Shown: one piece after another, positions 43,284 to 51,425 of the stretch
Layout: the number at the start of each line of letters is the position of its first letter
Numbering within the stretch: the stretch's first letter is position 1
DNA from: Novosphingobium sp. PhB165
Lineage (GTDB): Bacteria; Pseudomonadota; Alphaproteobacteria; Sphingomonadales; Sphingomonadaceae
Direction of reading: 5' to 3'
Length of the DNA: 64,000 bases
Assembly: GCF_004341845.1 (NCBI RefSeq)
Contig: NZ_SLVB01000004.1
Coordinates: 372,001 to 436,000, forward strand
Position numbers and translations under genes: made by a program
Notes under the pieces: model-generated
Databases searched by the model: none
The model's input: the letters and a program-made list of their open reading frames with translations, nothing else
What the model was told of the DNA's origin: nothing

Positions 43284-44621
43284 CTAGCGGATCGAGAGGA
43301 TGGAATCGAAGATGTCGGAGGCGACCTGCATGACCCGGCCGTTCGCCTGATAGGCCTGCTGGAAGCTGGTGAGATTGACCGCCTCCTGATCGAGATCGAC
43401 ACCGGCCTGCGCTTCCAGTGCGACTTTGGCGCTGCTGGCGATCGATTCGAGTGCATCGCGGGTGACAGTGCGGCCAGAGACGGCGCTGGAAATGCCGAAC
43501 AGCAGCGAATCCATGTCCCCGGCCGGGTCCGCCGTATCGAGCGCGCTGCGCATCGCTTCCAGGTTCGAGGGATCGCGGCTGTTGGCGCCCGCTCCGGCGG
43601 AGGCGGTGGCGATCTGGCTGCCGCTGGTCAGTGCCAGCGACATGCTGGCCGCATCGGTGCCCGAAAACATCGCCTGACCCGCCGTGCCGTTGAGGTCTAC
43701 CCCGGCAGTCTGCGCGCCGTTGATGGCGGAGATCACTTCGCCCGCCACCCCGTCGAGCTGGGCGTGGACATCGGCAAGCTGAGACAGCGCCTGGTTCTTG
43801 CCCGCGACTGCGCCCGAGGAAATCGTGGCCGCATTCCCATCCAGCGTGAACGTCAGCGTGCCGTCGCTCGCCGTTGCCATCGCCAGTGTGGAATTGGTGC
43901 CGCCGTTCACGAGATCGGGCCCGGAGGTGCCGCCCAGACGGACTTCGACGGTGCCGTCGTCCGCGAAGCTGGTGGTGATGTCCACATAGCCGCTGATCTT
44001 CTCCAGCAGCGAATCGCGCTGATCTAGCAGGCTGGTCTGGTCGCTGGACGAATCCGAGGCGCGGGCAAGCCTGAGGTTCACCCGGCCGAGTTCCCCGGCA
44101 AGGCTGTTGACCTGATCGACGCCGTCCTGCGCCTCGAACCGCAGGCCTTGCCCGGCGGCGTCGAGGCTGGAGGCGGCGGTGTTCATCGTCTGCGCCAGCG
44201 TGCGGCCCTGTTCCAGCGCGGAAGCGCGCAGAGATCCGTCGGTGGGATCGGACAGCAATTCCTTGAGCGAGGCCTCGAAGCTGACGACCGAATCGTAGAC
44301 GCCGGTCTGTTCGACCGCGCTTTCGACGTTTTCCAGCCCCTGCACTTCAGCATCGGCACGCGCGGCGTCGGCGCCGGTGCGGCGCACTTCGGACTGGCGG
44401 AACATGTCGGCATTGCGGACGATGCCCGAGACGCGCACGCCCGAGAGGTTGATCGCGTTCGGCGCGGAGCTGACCGAATTGACTGCCAGTTCCGACAGCG
44501 AGACGCTGCGCCGCACATAGCCGTCGGACGAGGCATTGGCGATGTTCTGCGCGGTCACGTCGAGCGCGGCCTTGGCGGCCCGGGCGCCGGAATTGGCGAT
44601 GGAGATCAGGTTCGCGGCCAT
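43284..44621 (-). CDS. flgK: Flagellar hook-associated protein FlgK (HAP1)
   Basis: 445 residues. N-terminal rod/hook motif ANSGARAAKAALDVTAQNIA followed by NASSDGYVRRSV, and C-terminal DQEAVNLTSFQQAYQANGRV, typical of axial proteins. First hook-filament adaptor. Three bases after flgJ. Confidence 0.93.
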   Translation of the reverse strand: MAANLISIANSGARAAKAALDVTAQNIANASSDGYVRRSVSLSELAVNSVSSAPNAINLSGVRVSGIVRNADMFRQSEVRRTGADAARADAEVQGLENVESAVEQTGVYDSVVSFEASLKELLSDPTDGSLRASALEQGRTLAQTMNTAASSLDAAGQGLRFEAQDGVDQVNSLAGELGRVNLRLARASDSSSDQTSLLDQRDSLLEKISGYVDITTSFADDGTVEVRLGGTSGPDLVNGGTNSTLAMATASDGTLTFTLDGNAATISSGAVAGKNQALSQLADVHAQLDGVAGEVISAINGAQTAGVDLNGTAGQAMFSGTDAASMSLALTSGSQIATASAGAGANSRDPSNLEAMRSALDTADPAGDMDSLLFGISSAVSGRTVTRDALESIASSAKVALEAQAGVDLDQEAVNLTSFQQAYQANGRVMQVASDIFDSILSIR

Positions 44622-44624
44622 GGC

Positions 44625-44963
44625 TTATGCGGCTCCCTTCTGCGGGCTGGCGGCAGATGTCGGTTCGGAAGCGGTTTCGGCGGGAAGGAACCGTTTCATC
44701 TGTTCTTCCAGAATGGAGGCCAGCCCCAGCACGCCGCTTTGCGCGGTGACATCGGCGAAATGCTCGTCCTGCATCTGGCGAAAGGTATCCATCGCCTGAC
44801 CGCCGAAGATCTGATCGCCGCCAAAGTCCGCCTTGCGCGCGGCGGCCAGCATCTGGCGCACCAGCATCGATTCGAACTGCTTGGCTGTGGCCTTCAGCTT
44901 CTCCCTATCGCTGGCGCCGGGGGCGATGGTCAGGCCGGGCAGGGCGGCGTCTATCGTGCTCAT
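44625..44963 (-). CDS. flgJ: Rod-binding protein FlgJ, N-terminal type only
   Basis: 112 residues. Carries the rod-binding domain (KATAKQFESMLVRQMLAAAR and FRQMQDEHFADVTAQSGVLG) but not the C-terminal glucosaminidase domain of enterobacterial FlgJ. Wall cutting is probably done by the transglycosylase gene at 53,290. The ATG overlaps the flgI stop by 4 bases. Confidence 0.88.
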   Translation of the reverse strand: MSTIDAALPGLTIAPGASDREKLKATAKQFESMLVRQMLAAARKADFGGDQIFGGQAMDTFRQMQDEHFADVTAQSGVLGLASILEEQMKRFLPAETASEPTSAASPQKGAA

Positions 44964-46105
44964 ATCACCACCATTTCCGCCTTGAGCGCGCCCGCTTGCT
45001 TCAGCGCTTCGAGGATCGCGACAAGATCGGACGGCGTGACCCCCAGCAGGTTCAGCGCATCGACCACGCGGGCCAGCGAGGCGCCGCCCTTGAACAGCAT
45101 GACCGCGCGCTTGTCCTCGTCGACCGAGAGCGTGGAGTGCTGCTCCACCGTGGTACGGCCCTGGCTGAACGGTGCGGGCTGGACCACGGTCGGGTGTTCC
45201 TCCACCCGCACGGTGAGCTTGCCGTGGCTGATCGCGGCGGGGGCAAGGCGCACGGCGGAGTTGATGACCACGGTGCCGGTGCGGCTGTTGACCACCACGC
45301 GCGCCGGGGTTTCGGCCGGGTCCACCTCGATCATCTCGATCGCCGCCATCACGCTGGCGCGGGTGTCGGGCTCGGCGGGAAGATGGAGGGCCAGAGTCAC
45401 GCCATCCTCGACTGTGGCAGTGCCGGGCAGGCGGTTGTTGATCGCATCGCGCACCCGCGCGGCGGTGAGGAAATCGGCGTCGAACAGGTTCCAGCGCAGC
45501 ACCGCGTTGCTGTCGAACCCGGTGGCGACCGCGCGCTCCACGCTGGCGCCTTCGGCGATGCGCCCGACGGTGGGGATGTTGACCGTGACGTTCGATCCGT
45601 CCTTGCCCGTGATGCCGAGGCCGCCGACCGCCAGATTGCCTTGCGCCATCGCATAGATCTGGCCGTCCGCGCCGTAGAGCGGGGTCATGATGAGGGCCCC
45701 GCCGCGCAGCGACTTGGCTTTGCCGATGGCGGAGACAGTCACGTCGATCCGCTGGCCGGGCTTGGCGAAGGCAGGCAGGTCTGCCGTGACCATGACGGCC
45801 GACGCGTTCTTCAGCCCGGGCGACACGCCGGGCGGCAGCGTCAGGCCCATGCGGCCGGAGACGCCTTTCATCGCCTGCGTCGTATATTCCAGATTGTCGT
45901 CCCCGGTGCCGGGCAGGCCGACGACGATGCCGTAGCCGGTCAGCTGGTTCTCGCGCACGCCCTGGAACTGGCCAAGGTCGCGTACGCGCTCGGCATGGGC
46001 ATAGGCCGGGGCCAGGAACACGATCAGCGCTATAAGGGCCGCCAGCAGCACGCCAAGGATGATCTCCACGGTGCGGCGCGGGGGATGGGGATGCGGGTTG
46101 TCCAT
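44960..46105 (-). CDS. flgI: Flagellar P-ring protein FlgI
   Basis: 381 residues. A proline-rich basic N-terminus precedes the signal helix (IILGVLLAALIALIVFLAPA), then the mature start ERVRDLGQFQGVRENQLTGY and GIVVGLPGTGDD, strongly conserved in FlgI. Periplasmic P ring around the rod, assembled with FlgA's help. The N-terminal 12 residues before the hydrophobic part are unusual and may mean a later start. Confidence 0.94.
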   Translation of the reverse strand: MDNPHPHPPRRTVEIILGVLLAALIALIVFLAPAYAHAERVRDLGQFQGVRENQLTGYGIVVGLPGTGDDNLEYTTQAMKGVSGRMGLTLPPGVSPGLKNASAVMVTADLPAFAKPGQRIDVTVSAIGKAKSLRGGALIMTPLYGADGQIYAMAQGNLAVGGLGITGKDGSNVTVNIPTVGRIAEGASVERAVATGFDSNAVLRWNLFDADFLTAARVRDAINNRLPGTATVEDGVTLALHLPAEPDTRASVMAAIEMIEVDPAETPARVVVNSRTGTVVINSAVRLAPAAISHGKLTVRVEEHPTVVQPAPFSQGRTTVEQHSTLSVDEDKRAVMLFKGGASLARVVDALNLLGVTPSDLVAILEALKQAGALKAEMVVI

Positions 46106-46107
46106 CG

Positions 46108-46815
46108 TCAGAACGGCGAGATCATGTTGAAGAACTGGCCCAGCCAGCCCTGCCGGCCGGAGCGCATGATCGAACCCTTGCCGGTATATTCGATCTTGGC
46201 ATCGGCCACGCGCGTCGAGGCGATCTGGTTGTCCTCATCGATGTCGGCGAGGCGCACGATGCCCGAGAAGCGGATCCATTCGTCGCCCTGGCTGACCAGC
46301 ATCTTCTTCTCTCCTCTGACGAGCGCGGTCCCGTTGGGACGGATCTCGGCGATAGTGACTGACAGCGTCGAGCGCAGCGAACTGGTCTGCGCGGCATCGC
46401 CCTGTCCATTGAACGTCGAGGACGAGCTGGCTTTAAGCGCATCGGGGTTCAGGAACGACAATGGCCCCTTGGTCGGCGGCGTGATCGAGGCCCCGCCGCC
46501 CTTCTGGCTCTTGGAACTGACCGACTTGGCGGCGGTGGTGCTCTCGACCAGCACGATCGTCACCGGATCGCCCACCCGCGCGGCGCGGGTGCCGCTGTGC
46601 AGCGGCGCATAGCCGAGCGAGGCGCTGAAGATCCCGCCCGTGGCCTGCACGCCGGTTTCGGGGAGCGGGGCGGGCAGGGTCGGCTCGAAGCCGGAGGGCT
46701 TGGGCGGCTTCTTTTCGGCCAGCGCGGGGCTCGTGGGGAGGGCGGCCAGCAGGAGGGCGATGGTGGCTGCTTTGAGGAGGCGCGGGTGGCTGAGATGCTT
46801 CGACAAGCTCAGCAT
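46108..46815 (-). CDS. flgH: Flagellar L-ring protein FlgH without lipobox
   Basis: 235 residues from ATG 46815. Mature core: YAPLHSGTRAARVGDPVTIV, LVESTTAAKSVSSKSQK, and C-terminal SGIVRLADIDEDNQIASTRV followed by ADAKIEYTGKGSI, clear FlgH. The signal (LLKAATIALLLAALPTSPAL, then AEKK) has no Cys, whereas FlgH is usually a lipoprotein. The first eight codons (MLSLSKHL) are read from one arm of a REP-like repeat, so the true start may be the in-frame TTG at 46806 or elsewhere. The frame stays open to 47007. Confidence 0.88.
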   Translation of the reverse strand: MLSLSKHLSHPRLLKAATIALLLAALPTSPALAEKKPPKPSGFEPTLPAPLPETGVQATGGIFSASLGYAPLHSGTRAARVGDPVTIVLVESTTAAKSVSSKSQKGGGASITPPTKGPLSFLNPDALKASSSSTFNGQGDAAQTSSLRSTLSVTIAEIRPNGTALVRGEKKMLVSQGDEWIRFSGIVRLADIDEDNQIASTRVADAKIEYTGKGSIMRSGRQGWLGQFFNMISPF

Positions 46816-46946
46816 GAGCGGGTGTTGTGTGGTTTGGCACCAAGCGAATTGGCGCGTTGCGGTTTGTTCCTCTGCGGATTGCCGCCCAATGGTCCGCCGC
46901 TCTGCGACAGCCACCCCTCCTCCGCTCGTCCTGAGCCTGTCGAAGG
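46797..46946. repeat. REP-like inverted repeat between flgG and flgH
   Basis: An arm starting GCTTCGACAAGCTCAGC (46797-46821) and an inverted arm ending GAGCCTGTCGAAGG (46922-46946) flank about 100 bases. Same family as 19,333-19,404. It lies in the 172-base flgG-flgH gap, the largest in the flg operon, and one arm covers the flgH start. Confidence 0.6.
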
Positions 46947-46987
46947 ACCCCGCACCCCGCCCGCGAAACACGGCACGCAACATCACG

Positions 46988-47776
46988 TCACAACGTCTGA
47001 TTGGCATTGCGCAACATCTCGTCCACCGCCGAGATCATCTTCGAATTGATCTCGTAGGCGCGCTGGGTCTCGATCATGTCGACCAGTTCCTCCACCACAT
47101 TGACGTTGGAGGCCTCCAGCATGCCCTGCCGGATCTGCCCGCGTCCTTCCTGCCCGGCCACGCCCATCTGCACGGGGCCGCTGGCGGCGGTTTCGAGCAG
47201 GAAGTTGTCCGCGCCCGCCTGAAGCGCGGCCGGATTGGTGAAGCTGGCGATGGTGATCTGGCCGAGCTGCGAGGGGTCGGACTGGCCCGCAAGCTGCGCC
47301 GAAACCGTGCCGTCCTGCGAAACGGTGATCGAGGTGGCGCCTTCGGGCACGGTGATCGGCGGCTGGACGATATAGCCTTGCGTGGTCACCAGCTGACCTT
47401 CGGACGACCGGGTGAAATTGCCCGCGCGGGTATAGGCAAGCTGGCCACCGGGCAGGCTGATCTGGAAATAGCCGTCCCCGTCGAGCGCGAGGTCGTAGGC
47501 ATTGCCCGTCGTCTGCAACGAACCCTGCGTATCGATCCGCGAGGTGGACTGGATGGCCACGCCGGTCCCGAGGTTGAGCCCGGTGGCGTAGACCGTCTCG
47601 TTGGACGATTGCGCCCCGGCCACGCGGGCATCCTGATAGGCCAGCGTGGCGAAATTGGCGCGGTCGCGCTTGAACGACGTGGTCGAGACGTTGGCGAGGT
47701 TGTTGGCGATCACGCGCATGCGCGTGTCCTGGGCTTCCAACCCGGTACGGGCGACCTGAAGTGCGGAACTGGGCAT
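46988..47776 (-). CDS. flgG: Flagellar distal rod protein FlgG
   Basis: 262 residues, exactly the usual length. MPSSALQVARTGLEAQDTRM, RVIANNLANVSTTSFKRDRA, and C-terminal EELVDMIETQRAYEINSKMI are signature axial motifs. ATG 47776 fits; upstream codons are shadow. Confidence 0.95.
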   Translation of the reverse strand: MPSSALQVARTGLEAQDTRMRVIANNLANVSTTSFKRDRANFATLAYQDARVAGAQSSNETVYATGLNLGTGVAIQSTSRIDTQGSLQTTGNAYDLALDGDGYFQISLPGGQLAYTRAGNFTRSSEGQLVTTQGYIVQPPITVPEGATSITVSQDGTVSAQLAGQSDPSQLGQITIASFTNPAALQAGADNFLLETAASGPVQMGVAGQEGRGQIRQGMLEASNVNVVEELVDMIETQRAYEINSKMISAVDEMLRNANQTL

Positions 47777-47789
47777 TGTTTTCGTTTCC

Positions 47790-48548
47790 TCAGCTGTCGA
47801 TGCGCATGAGCCTGACACCGCCCTCGTCGACCTGCCTTGCGGTCTCGACGAGCTTGGTGCGCATTTCGAACAGGCGCTGCGCCGAGATCATGTCGACGAG
47901 TACCTGCGATGCATTGACGTTGGACTGTTCGAGGGCCCCGGGAATCACCTGTGCGTTCTCGTCGACCGGCAGCACCCCGCCGGGCCTGCCGTCCGGGCTG
48001 ACCACGCGGAAGGTGCCGGCAAGGTCCTTGGCGATCGTGCTGCCGGTGGCGCTGACCAGCCGCAGGCGGTCCACCCGCTGCGGCGGCTCGTCGGGCGTGG
48101 CGGGATCGGCAACGAGGACACCGCCATCGTCGGCGATGGTGACGGTCCCGTCCGGCGGCAGGGTGATCGGGCCGCCGTCTCCCAGCACCGGCAGTCCGTC
48201 GCCGTTTTGCAGGACGCCGGTCGCGGTGACCGAAAGGTCTCCGCGGCGGGTGTAGACTTCCTGTCCGTCGCTCGCCTGCACGGCCAGCAGCGCCTCGCCC
48301 TCGATGGCGACATCGAGCGGATTGCCGGTGCGGTTGATCTCGCCCTGTTTCATCGAGGCGCCGGAGACCCCGGTGCTCGAAAGCGCGCGCACTTCGAGCT
48401 GGGGGCCTTCGAGCGTCGTGGGCTGGGCTTGCAGGATCTCCGACTTGAAGCCGGTGGTCTGGGCATTGGCCATGTTGCTCGCGATCACGCGCTCGCGGTT
48501 GAGCGAGGCGTTGAGGCCCGAGACGGCGGTGTAGATCAGGCGGTCCAT
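47790..48548 (-). CDS. flgF: Flagellar proximal rod protein FlgF
   Basis: 252 residues: MDRLIYTAVSGLNASLNRER at the N-terminus with VIASNMANAQTTGFKSEI, and C-terminal VLVDMISAQRLFEMRTKLVE. Thirteen bases before flgG, standard flgF-flgG order. Confidence 0.93.
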   Translation of the reverse strand: MDRLIYTAVSGLNASLNRERVIASNMANAQTTGFKSEILQAQPTTLEGPQLEVRALSSTGVSGASMKQGEINRTGNPLDVAIEGEALLAVQASDGQEVYTRRGDLSVTATGVLQNGDGLPVLGDGGPITLPPDGTVTIADDGGVLVADPATPDEPPQRVDRLRLVSATGSTIAKDLAGTFRVVSPDGRPGGVLPVDENAQVIPGALEQSNVNASQVLVDMISAQRLFEMRTKLVETARQVDEGGVRLMRIDS

Positions 48549-48563
48549 GGTTCAGCCGTCGCT

Positions 48564-49376
48564 TCAGGTCCGCAGGTTGATGATCGTCTGCGAGATCTGC
48601 GACGCCGTATCGATCGCCTTGGCATTGGCCTGGAAATCGCGCTGCGCGGTAATCAGCGAAACCAGTTCCTCGGCCAGATCGACGTTGGATCGTTCGATCG
48701 AACCGGACAGCAGCGAGCCGTACTGCCCCGCGCCGGGCTGGCCGTAACTCGCCGCGCCCGAGACACCGGTGGCTTTCCAGCTGGCATCGCCCATCTGCTT
48801 GAGCCCGGTGGGTGCCACGAACGAGGCCAGCGCCAGCACGCCGACAGTGGTATTGGTGCCGTCCGCGTACGTGGCCACCACTTGGCCGTTCGAACCGATC
48901 GTGACGCCCGCATATTCCGAACCGGCGGCATTGGTCGCGGGAATCTGGGCGTCCTGCAACGTGGTCGAGCTGATCGCGCCGGTGGCGTCTACCGGGAAGA
49001 CCTGAAGCCGCGCGTCCTGCGCGTTCTTGATGTAGCCGTCGCCATCGGGCGAGAACGAGCCGGCGCGGGTATATTCAGTCTCGCCCGAAGTTGGCGAGAC
49101 GACAGTGAAGAAACCCTCGCCGTTGATCGCGACATCCAGACCCGAACCGGTCTGCTCGATCGGGCCGAGCGAGAAGTCCTGGCTGATCGAGGACACGCGC
49201 GCGCCGATGCCCACGGTCAGCTTGGGATCGCTGAGGACCGAGGCCGAGACGATGTCCGCGAACGAGGCATTGCTCTTCTTGAAGCCGTCGGTTTCCGAAT
49301 TGGCGATGTTGTTGGAGATGACGTTGAGATCGGTCTGGGCGTTCTTGAGCCCGGTGATCGAGGTGTAGAAAGACAT
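48564..49376 (-). CDS. flgE: Flagellar hook protein FlgE, short form
   Basis: 270 residues; most FlgE proteins are about 400 or longer. N-terminal SFYTSITGLKNAQTDLNVIS, then NNIANSETDGFKKSNASFAD, the basal ring-forming helix, and C-terminal LVSLITAQRDFQANAKAIDT are clear. The internal D2/Dc insert seems mostly missing, leaving a FlgG-sized protein. Position after flgD and before flgF marks it as the hook gene rather than another rod gene. Confidence 0.88.
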   Translation of the reverse strand: MSFYTSITGLKNAQTDLNVISNNIANSETDGFKKSNASFADIVSASVLSDPKLTVGIGARVSSISQDFSLGPIEQTGSGLDVAINGEGFFTVVSPTSGETEYTRAGSFSPDGDGYIKNAQDARLQVFPVDATGAISSTTLQDAQIPATNAAGSEYAGVTIGSNGQVVATYADGTNTTVGVLALASFVAPTGLKQMGDASWKATGVSGAASYGQPGAGQYGSLLSGSIERSNVDLAEELVSLITAQRDFQANAKAIDTASQISQTIINLRT

Positions 49377-49401
49377 CGGGGTCTCCTGCGGGAAGAGGGG
49401 G

Positions 49402-49752
49402 TCAGCCGGTGGTGGTCTGGTCGGTTCCGGAGGTGTCGGACGTGCCCGTCACCGCGCCCACCAGATCGGCGAGCGAGTTCTGGGAAGCGGTCTGGGCGGA
49501 CACCAGTGTGTCGAGCTTGGACGAGATCGTGCTCAGCGTGTCCGACATCGTCGTCGTCGAGGCGAGCGTGGAGAACTGCGCCATCTGGGCCAGCATCTGG
49601 GTCTGATCCATCGGGTTGAATGGGTCCTGCTGCTGCATCTGGGTGAGCATCAGCTTGAGGAAATCGCCCTGATCGAGATCGGAGAGCGAGGTCTTCGCCT
49701 TCTCGGTCGAGGCGGACGAAGCGGTGGTGGAGTTGACGCTGGTTACGGTCAT
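49402..49752 (-). CDS. flgD: Hook cap scaffold protein FlgD, minimal form
   Basis: 116 residues; FlgD is usually 220 or more. Only the conserved N-terminal part is present (LDQGDFLKLMLTQMQQQDPF, then NPMDQTQMLAQMAQFSTLAS) plus a short coiled tail and a Thr/Ser-rich end. The Ig-like and Tudor-like C-terminal domains are absent, and only 25 bases follow before flgE, so it is not just a frameshift within view. The ATG overlaps the flgC stop by 4 bases. Confidence 0.88.
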   Translation of the reverse strand: MTVTSVNSTTASSASTEKAKTSLSDLDQGDFLKLMLTQMQQQDPFNPMDQTQMLAQMAQFSTLASTTTMSDTLSTISSKLDTLVSAQTASQNSLADLVGAVTGTSDTSGTDQTTTG

Positions 49753-50168
49753 TTCATCCTCACGGTGTCGAGCATGAGCTGCTTGGCGGTCGAGAGGGCC
49801 TCGACCAGGTTCTGGTACTGGCGAGAGGCATCGAGCATCTCGACCATCTCGGCGTTCTCGTCGACGGGGGCGACCCACACGTCGCCATTGGCATCGGCGA
49901 GCGGGTGGCCCGGATCGTGCTGGCGCACGGCGGCGGCCTGCTCGCGCTGGATGCCCTGGACATCGACCGAGGCAAGGCCGCTGGCATTGTCGAGATTCTC
50001 GGAAAAGACCGGGCGGATCGGCTTGTAGGAAGCCTTTTCGCTGCCCGAGACCGACCCGGCATTGGCAAGGTTCGATGCCGCCGCGTTCATCCGCACGAGC
50101 TGCGCGGACATGGCGCGCTGGGCGAGCGTGAACATCGTCATCGGCGGCTGGTTGCCCGACATCGTCAT
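49749..50168 (-). CDS. flgC: Flagellar proximal rod protein FlgC
   Basis: 139 residues. AMSAQLVRMNAAASNLANAG near the N-terminus, KASYKPIRPVFSENL, and C-terminal NAEMVEMLDASRQYQNLVEA. ATG 50168 overlaps the flgB stop (ATGA). The frame stays open far upstream, but only as a shadow across flgB and the divergent operon. Confidence 0.93.
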   Translation of the reverse strand: MTMSGNQPPMTMFTLAQRAMSAQLVRMNAAASNLANAGSVSGSEKASYKPIRPVFSENLDNASGLASVDVQGIQREQAAAVRQHDPGHPLADANGDVWVAPVDENAEMVEMLDASRQYQNLVEALSTAKQLMLDTVRMK

Positions 50169-50512
50169 TCGCCCTTCAGCGCGCGGGTGACGGTATCGAC
50201 ACGCGCGTGGATGAACTGGAGCGTGGCCGAATAGCCCACCGCGGTTTCCGAGAAGGCGACCTGCTCGTTCTGCATCTCGACGGTATTGCCGTCGAGCGAG
50301 GGCATGACCGGCACGCGGTACTGCGTGGCGTCGTCGGCGGCGGCATCGATGTCGCCGCCATGCTGGGCCGACTTGAGCGCGGCGGTGAAATCGATGTCGC
50401 GCGCCTTGTATCCGGGCGTGGCGGCATTCGCGATGTTCGAGGCGATCAGGCCCATGCGGCGGGAGCGAAGCTCCAGCGCCTCGGCATGAATCCCGAACAG
50501 GTCTTGCGACAT
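50165..50512 (-). CDS. flgB: Flagellar proximal rod protein FlgB
   Basis: 115 residues. DLFGIHAEALELRSRRMGLI, ASNIANAATPGYKARDIDFT, and a C-terminal helix FSETAVGYSATLQFIHARVD. First gene of the flg operon running to flgL, 46 bases downstream of a consensus sigma-54 promoter. Confidence 0.93.
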   Translation of the reverse strand: MSQDLFGIHAEALELRSRRMGLIASNIANAATPGYKARDIDFTAALKSAQHGGDIDAAADDATQYRVPVMPSLDGNTVEMQNEQVAFSETAVGYSATLQFIHARVDTVTRALKGE

Positions 50513-50557
50513 CTTGGTTGGCTCCGATTGAACGTGAGGCTGTCTTGCCGGGAGAAC

Positions 50558-50574
50558 AGCAAGGGGCGTGCCAA
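50558..50574 (-). promoter_or_regulatory. Sigma-54 promoter of the flgB operon
   Basis: Minus strand TTGGCACG-N4-TTGCT (50574 to 50558), a full match to the -24/-12 consensus. Predicted start near 50,547, leaving about a 35-base leader before flgB. Confidence 0.8.
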
Positions 50575-50708
50575 TCGCGGTTTGGGTGGGTTCGGCCAGG
50601 GGCGGTGAGGTCCGGGCGGCAATCGCTTGCCGGAAATCCGCAAATCGCGGCCTCCGCCTGAAAGCCCGCCGCGCGCGCCGTTCTTTCCGTAAAGAGGAGA
50701 AGGACCGC

Positions 50709-51425
50709 GTGATCGATCCGCGTACCTTGTTGGACGGCACCAGTGCCGTCATCGTCGTCGGCGGCACGGTGCTGGGCACCGTGCTGCGCTGCGGGCTTGC
50801 CGATACGCGGGCCGCTGGCGCCGCGCTGCGCGGGCTGCTGCGGCGGCGTTTCAGCGCGGCCCGGGCCAAGACCGGGCTCGCCGTCCACATTCAGGAGATG
50901 CAGCGCGACGGCGTGATCCGCGCGCGGCCGTTCGATTCGGGCGATCCGGAGTTCGACGAGGCGACCAGCCTGTTCATCGCCAGTCGCTCGCTGGATGCGC
51001 TGAACATCGCCCATGCCGCGCATCAGCACCGCCGCACCGCAGTCAGCCAGCGCGCGGTGCACTGGCTCCATCAGGCGGCGGACCTGTCCCCGGTGTTCGG
51101 CCTTGCTGGGACGCTGATCTCGCTGGCCCAGATGCCCGGCGGCGATGCGGCGATGGACGATTTTACGCGGGTGATCTCGCTGGCGGTGCTGACCACGTTG
51201 TATGGGCTGCTGCTGGGCAATCTGGTGTTCGCGCCGCTCGCCCGCATGGTGTCGCACCGAGCGACCGAGGAGGAGGACGAGCGGCAGAAAGTGCTGGACT
51301 GGCTGGAGGGGCAAGTGGTGGACGCCTTGCCCTCGAACCTGAAGCCGCACCGCGCGGCGGCCGTGCGCGAGCCGCACCCGGCGATGGACCACAGCCCGCA
51401 CCGGCACGAGGAAGGCGCCCGATGA
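50709..51425 (+). CDS. MotA/TolQ/ExbB-family proton channel subunit (second, short MotA-like)
   Basis: 238 residues from GTG 50709 with AGGAG at 50695-50699. PRTLLDGTSAVIVVGGTVLG at the N-terminus resembles MotA/PomA; the later segment LSPVFGLAGTLISLAQMPGG and ISLAVLTTLYGLLLGNLVFA match the two channel-lining helices of the MotA/TolQ/ExbB family. It differs from the canonical MotA at 41,403 and heads the rightward unit divergent from flgB. Overlaps its partner gene by 4 bases. It could be an auxiliary stator or a TolQ-like transporter. Confidence 0.75.
   Translation: MIDPRTLLDGTSAVIVVGGTVLGTVLRCGLADTRAAGAALRGLLRRRFSAARAKTGLAVHIQEMQRDGVIRARPFDSGDPEFDEATSLFIASRSLDALNIAHAAHQHRRTAVSQRAVHWLHQAADLSPVFGLAGTLISLAQMPGGDAAMDDFTRVISLAVLTTLYGLLLGNLVFAPLARMVSHRATEEEDERQKVLDWLEGQVVDALPSNLKPHRAAAVREPHPAMDHSPHRHEEGAR

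Noticed and set aside
50600..50660. Second sigma-54-like site (CGGCAATCGCTTGC) facing the MotA-like gene
   Set aside because: The -24 and -12 blocks are one base too close, and sigma-54 spacing is strict.
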